Source: Desmodus rotundus (Eukaryota; Chordata; Mammalia; Chiroptera; Phyllostomidae). Taken from it: a DNA stretch of 64,000 bases. A model generated the notes under the pieces. The model saw only the letters and a list, made by a program, of their open reading frames with translations. It was not told the DNA's origin and ran no database searches. The stretch is from NCBI RefSeq assembly GCF_022682495.2, contig NC_071393.1, positions 99,995,010 to 100,059,009 of the forward strand, written 5' to 3'. A program made the position numbers and the translations under genes. Positions 26,201-41,200 of the stretch are shown piece by piece (within the stretch, counting starts at the first letter, position 1; each line of letters opens with the position of its first letter).

Positions 26201-29200
26201 GTGCCCACCAAAACTAAGTAGTGGACACATTCCTATAGTCGCCAAGAATAAGCCTATTTAACTACAATAGTTTCTATTTAAAGAAAAGCAACAGGAAAAA
26301 AAATCATATTACAGATATGAAGCATGATACATTAAAATGATGACAAAATATTATCCTAACCCACTCTCCCTCTATGTCTCCCCCTTTGTCTCTCTCTCTC
26401 TAAAACAGGCCTTCCTGTATCTTTCCTGGGATGGTGGCATAGGCATTTTGAGTCCAAGTCCATTCCTTGGATTCTTATTTTCCTACCACTGGGTCAGGTT
26501 TCATAGAATAGTTAAAATAAAAAGATCCATGAGGAACCAACTCTATAGCTTCAAGAACACTGAGATCCTACGTCTTTGATGAGACTGTAAGACTGGGTCT
26601 TATCTGTCAAATGTATATTTAATAACATTTAGTACTTATTTAATAATATTTAATAGTAACTGGCACAGGATAGGCACTCTATAAATGCTTGCTGAATGAC
26701 TGAATTCAGCTAAAAAGGTTATGGATTAACTATGTGGCAGCAAGTGCTCAATACACGGGCTCTGTACTTTCTACTAAAGACAGTTCCATGAAGACAATCA
26801 AAATGAATGCTGCTAAGCATTTTTAAAGATCATGGCTAATTAACCTAACCTTGGAGACAAAAACATAATAACCTGAAAGTTTTGCAGTTTTCTTCATCTT
26901 TTTTTTTTCTTTTTTTTTCTTTTTTTTTTTATTTATTGTTATTCAATTACAGTTGTGTGCCTTTTCTCCCCATCCCTCCACCCCACCCCAGCTGAACCCA
27001 CCTCCCTCCCCCCTCTCCACCCTCCCCCTTGGTTTTGTCCATGTGTCCTTTATAGTAGTTCCTATAGTTTTCTTCATCTTTAGCCTGACAGTTTTACAAA
27101 CAGCTACAGCTCAGAATCAGGAAAATGAGCAGGCATACCACAGCACGATACCTTTCAATTTAACTGCCAAATCAGTGTAGGAATGCAGAAATGCCATGGA
27201 TACTGCTTGCCCTGCATTAAAAAGAAATTCAACACATATTACAACATGCACATCTCCAAAGCACCCGTAGTTATACATAAGAAACATACAGATTTATGGG
27301 GGTTCCCAAAATTGCTATTTATTGTTTCAAACATTTAAGAGGGTTCTAAATGCAACTCATTTTCTGCATTCATATACTGCCAGGAATATAGTTGAATGGC
27401 TATTATTTGACAATAAAAACAATACACTTCCTATAAACCTATAAGAACTGTTAATATATTAAAATCATTAGCTTGAATTACAATAATTTTTCTAAATTAA
27501 TAAATTGAACATCTAATTTAATCATTAGCCTTCGATTTGCAAGTCAGATACATATAATCAGTTTTACAACCCCAGAATCAGCTAGAAGTAAATGTTCCAT
27601 TATGTGCAGTCTACCTGGGACATAAGAAAGCTGTGACATCTTACAATGTGCAATATGCAGAATGCAAAAATAAAATTTGCCTACTTTAAGTTTCCTAATA
27701 TGTAATATAGTCTCCCTAAAGATCCATACTCACAACCAGCATAGAAAAGCACTATGCTGTCAGAAGCCATTACGGTTGCATTAAATGTCTCTTCTGTTAG
27801 TTCCAATATGAGTTCCAAAGGTAACTGTTTCTTCCTGTCTCTGGAAACACTTTCTGCCACTTCATCATCTTGAATTCCTAAAACATTTGAGAAGAAATTA
27901 ATGCATATACAAATGTACAATTAAAATATTTAAGCTCTTTTTACAGGTATGGAAATTTGATACTTTATTAAAAAACTTCTGAATTCACACTATTTTATTA
28001 GTTAAAAATGCATGATGTTTAGAAAACTTTATAGTTCCCTGGCTTCCTATCCTAAATGACTCTGAGATGCTTCCTGACTCAGAAACTGAAGTTTTAGTCA
28101 AGTGTAGAAGCATTTATTTAAACTTGTCTAGAAATAATACATTATATTTTGTTTCTAAAAAAATATTAATTTATAATCCAAAAAGGTTGTGTTTATTTAA
28201 CTTCCACCATGTGACAAGCACTGTGATAGACACTAGGGAAAATAGTAAACAAAACAGATTGAGTCTATGACAAGATGGAGCATTTATCTACAAAAAGGTC
28301 AGACAATAAACAACCTGGTTAAATGATATTGCTAAATAAATATATATAATTATAAATTGTGATCATTTAAGAAAGGAAAAAGATACAATAAAAGATTGTA
28401 ACAGGGAGAGTTAGATTAGGAGATCCACAATCTTCCAGGTAGAGAATCAAGAAAAGAATGTCTGAGGCAAAAAGAGTAACATATGCATATGCAAAGGCTC
28501 GGAGACATAAAATAACTTAGCACATACTAGGTATAAAAGGCAGGCAAAATTGATTAAAACAAGGTAATTTGAAGGGATAAATGGTATGAGAAAATTCTAG
28601 GCTAGCAGTGGCTAGATCGTAAGAGACCATATGAGCCAAAAATTTTGAATTTTATTCTGAGTGTATCAAGTTACGGTGATTTCTGAATATGTAAAAATAT
28701 ATCATTAATTTAGACAGACAGACTGACTGACCAACCAAATGATCCATCCATCCACTTACCCGTCCATCCATCCATGTATATGGTAAAAAACACATTTTGA
28801 ATTCATAAATATTGTGTTGAAAGTTTCTATAGATTGCATGGTAACAATGAAGAAGCACCTAACTTCATTAGAGAAACAATTAAATCTTACTAGAAGAATT
28901 GACACTAGCTGAATACTAAAAGAAAATAAAACTTAGGTGAGAAAAATTTGAGGACTTCTGGTCAAGATGGCAGCACAGGTAAACATGGCTCACCTCGCAC
29001 AACCACATCAAAATTACAACTAAATATATAAAATAACCATCACTCAAAACCATCAGAAATTGAGTTGAATGGAAGTCTCACAACTACGGAATTAAAGAAG
29101 CCACATCTGTCCAGACTGGTAGGAGGGGCAGAGACGTGGAAGGGGCTGGTCCCACATCCACATGTGGTGGATAAAAATTCGGGAGGGATATCTTGGAGGC

Positions 29201-32200
29201 AAGATACATCTTTTCACCTAATCAACTTGACAAAATGTAACTCAAAAATTTCTTCAAGTTTCTTCATAGTCTTGAATGTGAATTCATTCAATAAGAAAGT
29301 TAATTCATTGAAATTTCACAGACCTAATGGATGCTGGGCAGGAATGGGTGGGGTGAGCATCACAAAACATATTACCCATATCTGGACCTTCCATGTCATC
29401 ATCTTCATCGTCTGCTGTTTCCTCAATGTCCATATTATTTTCTACATGAGATATTACTAAATCAACATCATGTAACACCAAAAATTCCACTGGCATTCCC
29501 TACAAATAATTTTTAAAAAACATAACTAAACTATAATAAAGCATTTTAACATAAAAATATTTTACTTGATATTAAAATGAAGCTAAATCATTGCATTACA
29601 GTTTTTAACTAAATAAAACAAAAAAAGAAAAAATAAAATTACCACCACAGTCACTATGAAAAGTATCCAAGCATACTTTACAAAAAGGTAGTGTATACCG
29701 CTAAAAAAGATGGCAAAAAAAGAGAAACTGAAAGTCTCTCTTGCCAGACAGGAGGGGGATTGAAGGTTGGTTATAAAAGGTTGAACTACAAATTGATAGT
29801 TACAAAATAGTCACATGGATGTAAAATACAGCTTAGGGAATACAGTCAATAATATTGTAATAACTACATACAGTGCCAGGTGGGTACTTGAAATACTGGG
29901 GGGAACACTTTATAAAGTACATGATTGTCTAACCATTGTATACCTGAAACTAATACAAAATAATATTGAATGTAAACTGTAATTAAAAAATAAAATAAAA
30001 TAAAAGACTGTCTCACTTGCTTCTTTCCACAATTACATTATACTGGATCTGAAACATTTTACACATAACAGTAAATTCTACTTCAATATAAAATGGTAAT
30101 ATATACACTTTAATTGCAAGCAAAGCCAATCAAAATTATTTGAATACTGCATAGATGCAATGACTATTATGACTATTTCAAAATGAAAAACTGAGCTTGA
30201 AAAGGTTGATTCCTGTATCTGGTCTCAGAACTGAAAGAAACAAAATCCAAGTCTTTTTCCTAGTATTTCTGCCATACACATAGACAAGAGAGCTTAAGTT
30301 TGAACTGTCCGGCAGTTTGTAAACATACCAATCAATTTTTTAGCATAGGTACATAATATTTAGATTTTCAGAGTTAAAGAGTTCTTAATAAGTACGAAAA
30401 AAATTTTAAAGACTTAAGAAAAAAGACACATTTATAGAAATGTACAAATTAAAAGTAAATGGCCAATAACCCTTCAAAAGTTCAGCCTCACTAATAATCA
30501 AACACATATAAAATTAAAAACAACAACTTTCTTTGCCTATTAAAAAAAGGTGGCTTTTTTTTTTTTTTAGATTAATGCTCAGTATTGGCAAAGATGTATG
30601 AGAAACAAGGAATTCCAAACCCTTTCAGTAAAAGTATGACCCTTCTGGAGGGAAATTTGACAATGGATTTTAAAAACCTTAAAAATTTCACTTCTAAATA
30701 TTTAGCAAAAGGAAGAATCAGTGATGTTCAAAACAGTATACAAAGGCAGGCATCATAGCACAACAATCAGTGAATATATATATTCATGTTACATATGAAT
30801 ATACATATGAATGTGGGAAAAGAGAGAAATGAAAAAACCAAAATGTTAACACCAATTATGTTTGAATAGTGACAATGTACAGAATTTTTCTATAATAAGT
30901 ATATATTACTGTAGCACCCCATGTATTAACTCTAAGTAAGCAGACATTGTAGACCAATACATAAAATGACTAACCTCTTCTCTTTTGAGGACTACATTAG
31001 CTTGCTGAGGAATGTCCACTTCCAAAGAGTCCCTTTTTCAAAATGAAAATAAAAGTTTTATGTTGCTAATCTGAAGGATAATACTTATCCAGAACGTCAA
31101 TCTAAAAAACAACTGTTAAGTTCTCATACTAAAAAACAAAAAAGTTTATGAAAAAATATTAAAATTTTGTGAGTCAGAAATTTTACACATAAATACAGAC
31201 CAATTTTCTAGTCTCTACCTTCATTTAGAAAAATTTTAAGGTCGAAATTTTAAACAAGCTAAAAATTATAGACTTTAGCTCAACTTGTTCTAAAAGTTCT
31301 AGATTTGAGTTTATTTACAAGTGAACATATTACCACATTTAAATATGAGAAAAATATCAGTGTTTTGCAAGTTTAAGATACCTTAACAAGAGTAGAACTC
31401 CTGCTTTTCCCAGAAGACGCCAAGCAACCCATTCTGCTGTTCTTCTATCTGCTTCATGTGTAGCTTGTTGACTGACAATAAAAACCAGCGGTAATCCTAG
31501 TTGCAGATGAACAGTTGAAACTTGTTGAGGATCTTCAGCAACTTCAGTCTTCATTTTAAAAAAGAACAAAATGTGATAATAATATTCCAACATTTGGATT
31601 TAAACCCTGTTAATTCTTATTTAGTCATGAGTATAAGTACAAGTCTATGAAATAAATCCTACATTACCAGAAATGGTCTCATGATTTCTAAGTTTAATGC
31701 TTCCAGTATACCTATACAGTTTAAGAATTATAAAACTAACAAATTTTATTAGGCATTAAACATAAAATTACAACCATAAGGAATAAGCATATTATAAAGA
31801 AAAAAATCAATAAATAAAAGTGTGGTACTGAGAGAGTTTCAAATAAAATAGAACAGATAACTAAGAAATACATTCTTTCGTATTAGAATTTAACATATGA
31901 CATATTACAGAACAATGAGGAACATCTGAGTTAAGACAGCGGCCTGAACACACACATCTAATTTTGCTGCCTCCAGAAATCCCAGGAAAACTATAGCAGT
32001 AGGATTTTTCAGAAGAGATATACCTACATATGTGAAGAAATGAAAACAGAAAAGGCAGCAAAATTTTGGATGCTGGAAAACAGGATAACTGACTACAAAA
32101 CAAAACTCTAAGCCATGAAAGAAAGCTAAGAAACAATTCAATTTTAACTGCAGAATAAATCCTAAAATTGCTCAGGAACTGTCAGTGCCTGGTATCTCTG

Positions 32201-35200
32201 GAATTGGGAAAGAAATAATGGAGGAGGAATGGCAGAAAGTCTTCTTTTAAAGGAGGAGTAAGTAAAAGCTTTGGAGGAGCAGTTACATCCCTAGGTTCCC
32301 CTCCCCAACTCCATGAGCATAGCCAACTGTCCCTCCCTCACACCAGGAGAAATCTGGGGGGACTTCAGAAACAGCTGACAGTGTGAACAGCATGCCAAAA
32401 GCAGGGGAATTAAGTAATCAAATGTTGAGTTGCTCCCCAACCCCCTTCCCACTCAGTTCCCAGAATGCTAGCAGCCAGACTTCTGTCTTCCAGCAGAAGA
32501 CTGGAAGATCTTTTTCTGAGGCTCTTGTGGAACTCTGAGTCCACTATTCTGTGTTTCTTGGACTGCCAAGTCTTTCTAGGCTGACACCAAGGTGTAAATT
32601 TTCAGCTTGGCTCTCCAAATGGGCACTGATTTCAAAACTACAATTACATAATTCCTGGTAAGTATAATAAAGTGAAATGAGATTAGAGAATCTCCTTCTT
32701 CATTACCTACCTTAAAAAAAATTGTTTTTAAAACAGCAAGAGAAAAATTCATGAACAGAAATTTTAGGAAAGGGGCACAACTTCGAATTATAATGTTGTA
32801 GCCAAAGAAGAAAACAGATTTTTAGTAAAGCTTGGGCTGAGTCCTAATACTGCCCCAGTAGCAAAAACAGTACTGGCAAGTAGACGAAAATCCTGAGAAT
32901 ACTTAATATCTGAATATTGGAAGAACAGGAAAGGAGGCTGGAGAGAAATAGTGAAGAACTAATTGTACTGTGAACTGATAGTTCTCTTTCAGGGCTCTAT
33001 GCTAAAATGGGAAAGCAAAACAAATTCATAGGGTATTCTCCCCATTGAAATGAGATAAATGTTCCTCCTCCATATGAAGGGAAAGGAAAAAGACATATAC
33101 TGCTTTTTAAAAAAAAATTGTTTGAAGCCAAAGTCAAACCAAACCAATAACTGACTCAAAGAACCCAGGAATGAGGCCAGTAAAATTGGAGATGGGGAGT
33201 TCTTAATCTATTTAAAGGCAGAAGCGATGATTTTTTAAAAGTGAGAATTATGATTACAAAATACAATATAAATATTATAAACCTTAATAATGTAAAAATA
33301 ATAAAACTAACAATAATCATCAACAGGGTTACACGATATGAGAGGGCAATGTATGAAGTTAATTTTCTCATCTTTCACAGGAAGGGGTGAGTCAATCCTA
33401 TCTTAAATGAAAACATAGTTTTTAAAAAATAATGAGTTAATTTCCTAATGTTTTTCATAATCATTTACAACACTTAAGATAATATTTCCTGAGGCCTCTA
33501 ATGAAGATATAATTTATCAAAAGTCCCATAATCCCTCTAGTTTCAGATCGATTTTTTTTTCAATTTCTTTTTCTTCTATTAAATTCAAATAAGATTAAAT
33601 ATAATACTTCTTACTGTAAAGTAGCATATGCAATATAATATAATATATCCACTAATCTATTCATTCCTTCCATGGTGCACTTAGACCTCCCATGAAGTCA
33701 CCTCACAGTTCATTTCTGAGTGATGGAATTACGTAGCTTTAAATTTTCTTCTTTTACTTTGCTCCACTGTTTGAATTTATTTATAATATGTATGCACCAT
33801 TTTTATTTAAAAAAGGACATGCTGAATGAAAAGGCCTACTGAAGGTTTTACACATGTTCAGGACAACCCTTCAAACTTTCAAAGAGAAAAGTATGCTGGT
33901 CAACAACACCTGTGTCTCTGTAAAATTCTTCCAGGCTAATATCAAGAAAAAAGAAACACCAGAAATGCTATACTTCCGATATTTACCAACTTTTAAAACA
34001 GTAGTCAAAATATTCACAAGAGGTCTTTCATTGACCATGATGTGGTCTTTGTGAGCTCAGAGCAGTCACAGTTCATTATAACCATCACAGAATATTGCCA
34101 ATACACAAGGCTATATTTGAGTTTTAATACAATACTTTAAGACATTAAATGATCATTTTATGACAAGTCTATCATCTCTTCTACCTTTAATAAGGAAATA
34201 CTCCTATATTCAAGACATATGTTCAAGGAAAGGGTAAAATATGTAGCTCATCTAAGTGAAATGCATATCTGTGAATCAACACAATAAACTTAATATATAG
34301 ATTATCTAAAATATTAAAATAAGGCACATACCAGCAGTGGTGCTGCCATTGACTTAAGAAATCGATAAATGTTCAGGGTAGTCAACGGCTGCCCCATTAG
34401 TGTTCTTCTACATTGCTGGGTCAAGTCCAAGACTGGTTTACAATGAAAAAAGTAGAGATGAGCATATTCTATATCCTCCAATCTGCAAATTAAAAATCAG
34501 GGACAGACCCACTTGAAGTTCAATGTGTGATCCTTCTACCATCCAGAAAGGCATAACAAATTTCTTTAAGTCTCATGTTTTTGAATAAATGTTTTAGTAA
34601 AAGCCTAAAAGAGTATAACATTAAAATAAAATGGACCTAAGCTAATGATATAGAATATTAAAGAGAACCTTTAACCGTAATATTTTTAACAAACCACATG
34701 AGTTGCGTAAGCAATTTTTTTCCTGAATTTTTCATATGGTAGCTTCTAAATTAGGTTATAGGCAGGCCTACATATATATATATTTTTAAAAAGGCTGTCA
34801 CCTTGAGGACAATAAGATTATCTTTAAATATAGTCTCTTTTCTAGAAATTTGCTAAATACAGCTCTGTAACACAAATTTTCAAGGTTTAATTTAAACCCA
34901 AATCTGTTTTGAATAAACTTCAGCCAACACATGCCTTAAGATAGAAACCATGTGACACTTTGTGGGAGTTTGTGAATTTGTATCTGAAATATTACAAAAC
35001 TCAGCAAATATGGTATATAATTTGAGTTTTGGCATTCCCTTCAATATGAGAATTCAAAGATAAACTTAGAGTGGGTAAGGCTTGCCAAAGTTAAAATAGC
35101 ATTTTTAAAAATCTCTGTGGGGCATTAGAAGGGTTTGGCAAAATACTTCAAATTTTTATTTTTAAAATGTTATTTTAATTCTTGATACATGCTTAAACTG

Positions 35201-38200
35201 AGCTCCAAAGTTCACTGATTTCAAATTTAATTATAAAGCAATTTCTAATAGATTCAATGATTAAAGAAATGATCACCATAAATGACCCCAAATAGCCACA
35301 GCAATTTTGAGAAAGAAGAATAAAGTAGGAGGGATAATACCTAATATCAAACTTGATTACAAGGCCACTGTAATCAAAAGAGCCTGGTACTGGCATAAGA
35401 ACAGACACATAGATCAATGGAACAGAATGGAGAGCCCAGAAATAAACCCATGTCTATATGGTCAATTAATATTCAACAAAGGGGGCAGAAGCATAAAATG
35501 AAATAAAAATAGCCTCTTCAACAAACGGTGTTGGGAGATCCGGTCAGCTACATGCAAAATAATGAAACTTGACCTCACCATACACAAAAATAAACTCAAG
35601 ATGGCTAAAAGACTTTAATGTAAGTTGTGATTCCATAAAAGTCCTAAAGGAGAAGATAGGCAGGAAAATCTCAGATATTCTGTGTAGCAAAATTTTTACC
35701 AATATATCCCCTAGAGCAAGGGACATAAAGGAAAGAATAAACAAATGGGACTTCATCAAATAAAAAGCTTCTGCATGACTAAAGAAAACATCAGCAAAAT
35801 GAAAAAGGAACCAACCATATAGGAAAATATATTTGCCTGTATTTGCCTCGGACAAAGGTTTGATCTCCAAAACTGATAAAGAACTCACACAACTCCACTC
35901 CAGGAAGACAATCCAATTAAAAAATGGGCAAAGGACCTGAACAGACACTTCTCCATGGAGGACATACAGAGGGCCCAGAGACATATGAAAGGATACTCAG
36001 CATCACTAGCCATCAGAGAGATGCAAATTAAAACCATAATGAGATACCACTTCACACAGGTCAGAATGGCCATCATAAATCAACAAACAAGTGCTGGTGA
36101 GGTCGTACAGAAAAGGGAACCATGGTACACTGTTGGTGGGAATGCAGACTGGTGCAGCCACTATGGAAAACAGTATGGAATTTCCTCAAAAAACTAGAAG
36201 TAGAACTCCTTTTTGACCTGGCAATTCCACTGTTGGGATTATACCCTAAGAATCCTGAAAAGCCAATGCAAAAGAATGTAAGCACCCCAAAGATCATAGC
36301 AGCACAATTTACAATAGCCAAGTGCTGGAAGCAGCCTAAGTGCCCATCAGTAAATGAGTGGATCAAAAAACTGTGGTGCATTTACACAATGGAATACTAT
36401 GCAGCAGAAAGAAAGCAGCAGCTCCTACCCTTTGCAATAGCATGGACAGCATGGATGGAACTGGAAAGCATTGTGCTAAGTGAAATAAGCCAGGCAGCAA
36501 AAGACAAATACCATACGATCTCATCTACAAGTGGAACCTAATCAACAAAACAAACAAGCAAGCAAAAATATAACCAGAGACATTGAAATAAAGAACAAAC
36601 TGACAGTAACCAGAAGGGAGGAGGGAGAGGGATAACAGGGGAAAGGGGAAGGAACATATATAAAGGACCTATGGACAAAGCCAAAGGAGAGTAGGATTGA
36701 ATGTGGAAGGTGGGGGGGAGTAGCAGTGGGGAAAATGGAGACAACATACTTGAACAACAATCAAAAAAATATAAATAAATAAATAAATATCAACAACAAC
36801 AAAAGAAATGATCACGCAAAGATTTACTGAATGCCTTCTATATACTAGGCCCTGTGCTAAAATACAAATGATTAAGATGAATAAGACAATTCAAATCAAT
36901 GAAGGGCTTAAACTAAAGGAGATATATTTAGTAAAACAATTAAAATGTAGTTTATAAGTGCTATAACAAACAAAGTGCTATGAGAAACAAAGAAATACTT
37001 AATTCTGCCTCAAGTTGGGGAGGGGATATAAAGAAGGGATTCAGTAGATCATCACAGAGATTAAAAGCAGCAAGGGAGAGAATGACTTCTCTAAGAAGAT
37101 AAAACAAATGGGCATTTCAGACAAAAGAAACAGTATAGCCAAGGCACAGAGTACTTAAGTTTTTGAGGGGACCCTAAATAGTCACATATTGAAAGGTAAG
37201 TGTTGACAGTAGGAGGACCTCGCTGAGGCTGGAACTCGTATCACAACTCCTGAAATAATGTTGGGAAGTTATTTAATCAGGGATCATTTGCTTATAAATA
37301 TCAGAAACCAAAAAGAGGGATAGGGAGAAACACCTACTGGAAGTTCAGAAGAGTATCTCACTGAATACAGGGAACTTTAAAATAATTGGATCAGAGAGTA
37401 AATGTAGAGATCTGAACTGCAAGAGTTCTGAGACCTTCATTTTGCCATTAATACCCTTCAACTCCCAACTTTCTATAAAGACAACTCTCTCTGATTTACT
37501 TCAATGTGGGCAAAACATTCCTGTGAGCAAGAGAGCCACTACACTGTAGGACCATTTTTCTATGCCCAGTTCTAAGTTTCCTGGAGAGGGGATCTCATTT
37601 GTTCAGGTAAACTGATGCAATCCATCACGGCTGGCCCTAGGCGAGCTGGCTGCCTCTGACTTAATTGAATGTGATATGCATGGGGTGAGGGTAACACCCT
37701 TCTTGGCCTATACACAGATTCTTTAAGCCGGGAACATAGGGAGGTAGCAGAGAGTACTGGTATCTCTATGGCATGTTACCTCTTTTACTACCTGTCAATA
37801 TACACCCTTCTTAACCGACATACAATTTCATGTATAATAAGGTCCAACATTATATAACAATAGGTATACTAGTCTCATTGACTGTTACATCCCCAGCAAC
37901 TGGAATAGTGCTTAGCACATAAAAGGTATTCAATAAATATTTGTTAAATGAAAGAATGAGCACATGAAAGAAAAAAAGGCATTCTCTCCTCCCTCATTAG
38001 GAGATAGTCTAAAGTTATAGCCAACTACTTCACCCAGAAATGGGGTAATCAGATTACTGTATTGTGAATCCATTCACAATAGTCGTTCCTGGTCACATCA
38101 GGTCCAGGTATGACTTCTCATCATCTCATTATCCATGAATAAATGAGAATTCAAATATCTCCAATATTTCACATACTCAAAAGTATATCAAAATGGAATA

Positions 38201-41200
38201 ACTGTACATTTTTAATTCCCATTTTTAAGTGGAGAAAAGCAGATTTTCTTTCAGAACATTACTGTGTTTAGTCATAGGTCAGGATAAAAAATACATATGG
38301 CATACCTTGCTGAAGATTTTTAAAGTAAATAATAGAACTTATATATGCCCTGCCAATAAATAACCACCCTTTGTGTTTTAAGCATGTGACCATTATTTAC
38401 AATTATTCATTATCTGAAAAACAAGCCAGTAACACAAGAAAGAGAAAGTACAAACAACTAACCCTAAGAGAAACTGTGGGGCCACCAGAGAATCACCATG
38501 GGGTGGAGAATAACAAGGCTTTTCCCTATTCTAGGATGGGAAATTGGCAGTTGGGAGTAGCAGAGTAGCTGGATAAATGATTGCTTATTGTAGTTTGAGA
38601 CTCAATGACTACTTACAGTAAAGGTTTATGATACTATCAGCATAAATCTCAAATTGTTAAAAACCCTGATTCTTCTATGAGTAGTAGACACGCATCAACG
38701 TTTTATTTAACTCATTGATGAGGGAACCAGCAGAATGACAGTTCAGTAAGAACAGACAAGTGGAAAAGGAATGCTAGCTGTTGTACAGGCATCAATAAAC
38801 ACAACTTCTCTGTGCAGGAACTTTATTTTCTGCCAACCCGTTCCCCACCCCCCCACATCATTCAACTTTATCAGTTTTCTATGCACTAATCTCTGAATTT
38901 AGAGAGTTGTAAAATGTCTGGGACTTAATTACTTGTGTGTGGTATATCAAATAATCACTATTTTCTAAGGGAAAACAGTCATTTTTGAGTCTCTTATAGT
39001 CGGCAAGAGACTCAAAAACTATCATGGTATAAAAACGTCACATGATCACCATTTGGCCCTGCTTTGGATTAATTTTCCTGATTTTAGAACATTTTAAAGC
39101 CAAACGGAACATTTTAAAGTCTTTAAAATGCACTGGCCATTCCTTGTGTCCCTAAACACTAAAAAGAAAAACTTTAAGCCTATGTTACCCAGACAACAGT
39201 CAAAAGAAGGCCCCTACCTAAAATTGTAAGCTAGGAAATAGACAAAAAAGTAAACATCTAAAACATTCTATTCAAAAACTGTACTTAAATATACTTAAGA
39301 TTATGAGAAAGTAAGTAATAGAATTCTCAGAAAGAATTTATGGAGCTTAATTATGAAAGCTGTTATTTTATCACCTATGTCATCACTGTGGGAGATCTAT
39401 TCCTGAATACACTTGGACATTCATAGGATCACACCTTGTGTCTTATCCATATTGTCTTCATTCACCTTAGTCTAACATCACTTCTGCATATTTAAATTCA
39501 TTTTCAGACGGTAGTACAGTGGATAATAGTAATGAAGGTGATTTCAGGTTTCATTTATATGTTCACATCTGCTTACAATTTCTCTTAGACAAGTCCACAC
39601 TGTGAGAGTATAATGGAATTGATAAATAACAATTGTGAAATAAATAAACTTAAAACTGTTGATATATGCCACTTATACATACCCAATACTTTCCAAAAGG
39701 GCAATTTCTGTGGTTAAGACAAATTGGTATGTGTTCCCATACACAAAAGCAGCTTCCATGACTGCCCTGTGCTCTGAAGAATAGATAAGAGAGTTGGGAG
39801 AGAGGAGGAGTTAGTTTCTGTGACTCTACACAAACTTCTATTCTCTAGATTGCCCTACACCCTTTCATGCTGTATTATATTTAAAGAAAAATCCTTTGTA
39901 GGGATCCCAGTTGGGAAAATGCAAGCAGTTAAAGAAATTATGAAAAGTCTATTCTATTCAAGGTAAGAGGAGAATAAGGAGCATAAAAGAGTTATACTTG
40001 ACAATGTAACATGAAAAATCTGTGATAGCTTCTTCCTAGTAGAAGGGAAGAGAATACAAATCCACCATACAACTTTTACATGTTATATATCTGTGTATTG
40101 TTTCTCGCTTAGTTTTTTTTTTTGTAATCAAACTTATTCTTGAATATAGTTTAAAAAGACAACTATCATTCTTCAGGCACATTAAGAAAAAGAGTTTCTC
40201 TACCTTCCACCCTATCTCCAATTTCCAAGGGACAACTACTTTCAACTCTTTTATTGTTTCTTTAGGTATTTACCTCTAAGTCTCTAACTTATATTGTTAT
40301 ATTCTTATTTTCTAATTTTTTTGTGTTAGTCTTATCTACTGACTTCCCACCAGGGAAGATGATAAATTAGCTCTTTCTTCCAAAACTCCATTCCACAAAT
40401 GTACACATTTGTATCCCCTCAATTTTCCCAATATAGTTCTAATTTTTATTAAATCAATAGTCAGTATTTATATTGTTATGAGTCAGTAAATATTATTTAC
40501 AAATGAGCCATAGAGTACAAAATGAACACTTTTCCTTTACTGAACTCTTTTTTCACTATAGTTATACCTATCTTTTTCTTTATTTTTGTATACATTTCTT
40601 ACTAATTTATTCCTAAATTCTTGCACAATTGTCTAATCCTCTTAACACTTCAAATATATCAAGTATACCATCTACTCCCTCTTCTGCAGAAATGTCCTAT
40701 ATAGACTACTGCTACTTGACCTGCTATGCAACTTTCATCCTAAGGACTCACTTCATCATCATCCCAGGGATCTCCTATTCTCTCTTTTGTATTAGCTCTG
40801 TTGGTCTGTTACCCATGTCTTCTTGACTGATTTGCCCCCTTATTCCCATTCTCTAGTACTTCCTATGAGAGGAAATATGGAATACACATTTTTTGCAAGT
40901 TTGCACTTCTGAAAGTGTCTTTCTTCCACTTTCATATAACTAACTATAGTTGTCTGCTTATAGAATTTGAGGTTCAAGTCATTTTCCCGAGAATTTCAGT
41001 TTCCAGGGCTGCAATTGAGAAGTCCAATGCCATTCTGATTCTTGCTCCTTTAACTGCAAACTTTTTTCTTTCTGGAATATTTGAGAATAATTTTTGTTCC
41101 AAACATTTGAGAATAATTTTTGTTCCCAATATTCTGAAATGTCAAAATGAGATAGATGCTTTGGTGCGGATCTACATTCATCTGCTATGCTAGGACTCAA

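Noticed and set aside
29065..29460. Plus-strand 131-codon frame
   Set aside because: It overlaps an L1 5' UTR piece and the antisense of TXNDC16 coding exon 10.
31861..32141. Overlapping minus-strand frames as an extra TXNDC16 exon
   Set aside because: No splice sites in the needed phase; coding exons 7 and 8 already join in frame.
36122..36541. Independent gene encoding 139 residues
   Set aside because: The translation is the L1 ORF2p C-terminus, inside an element with target-site duplications.
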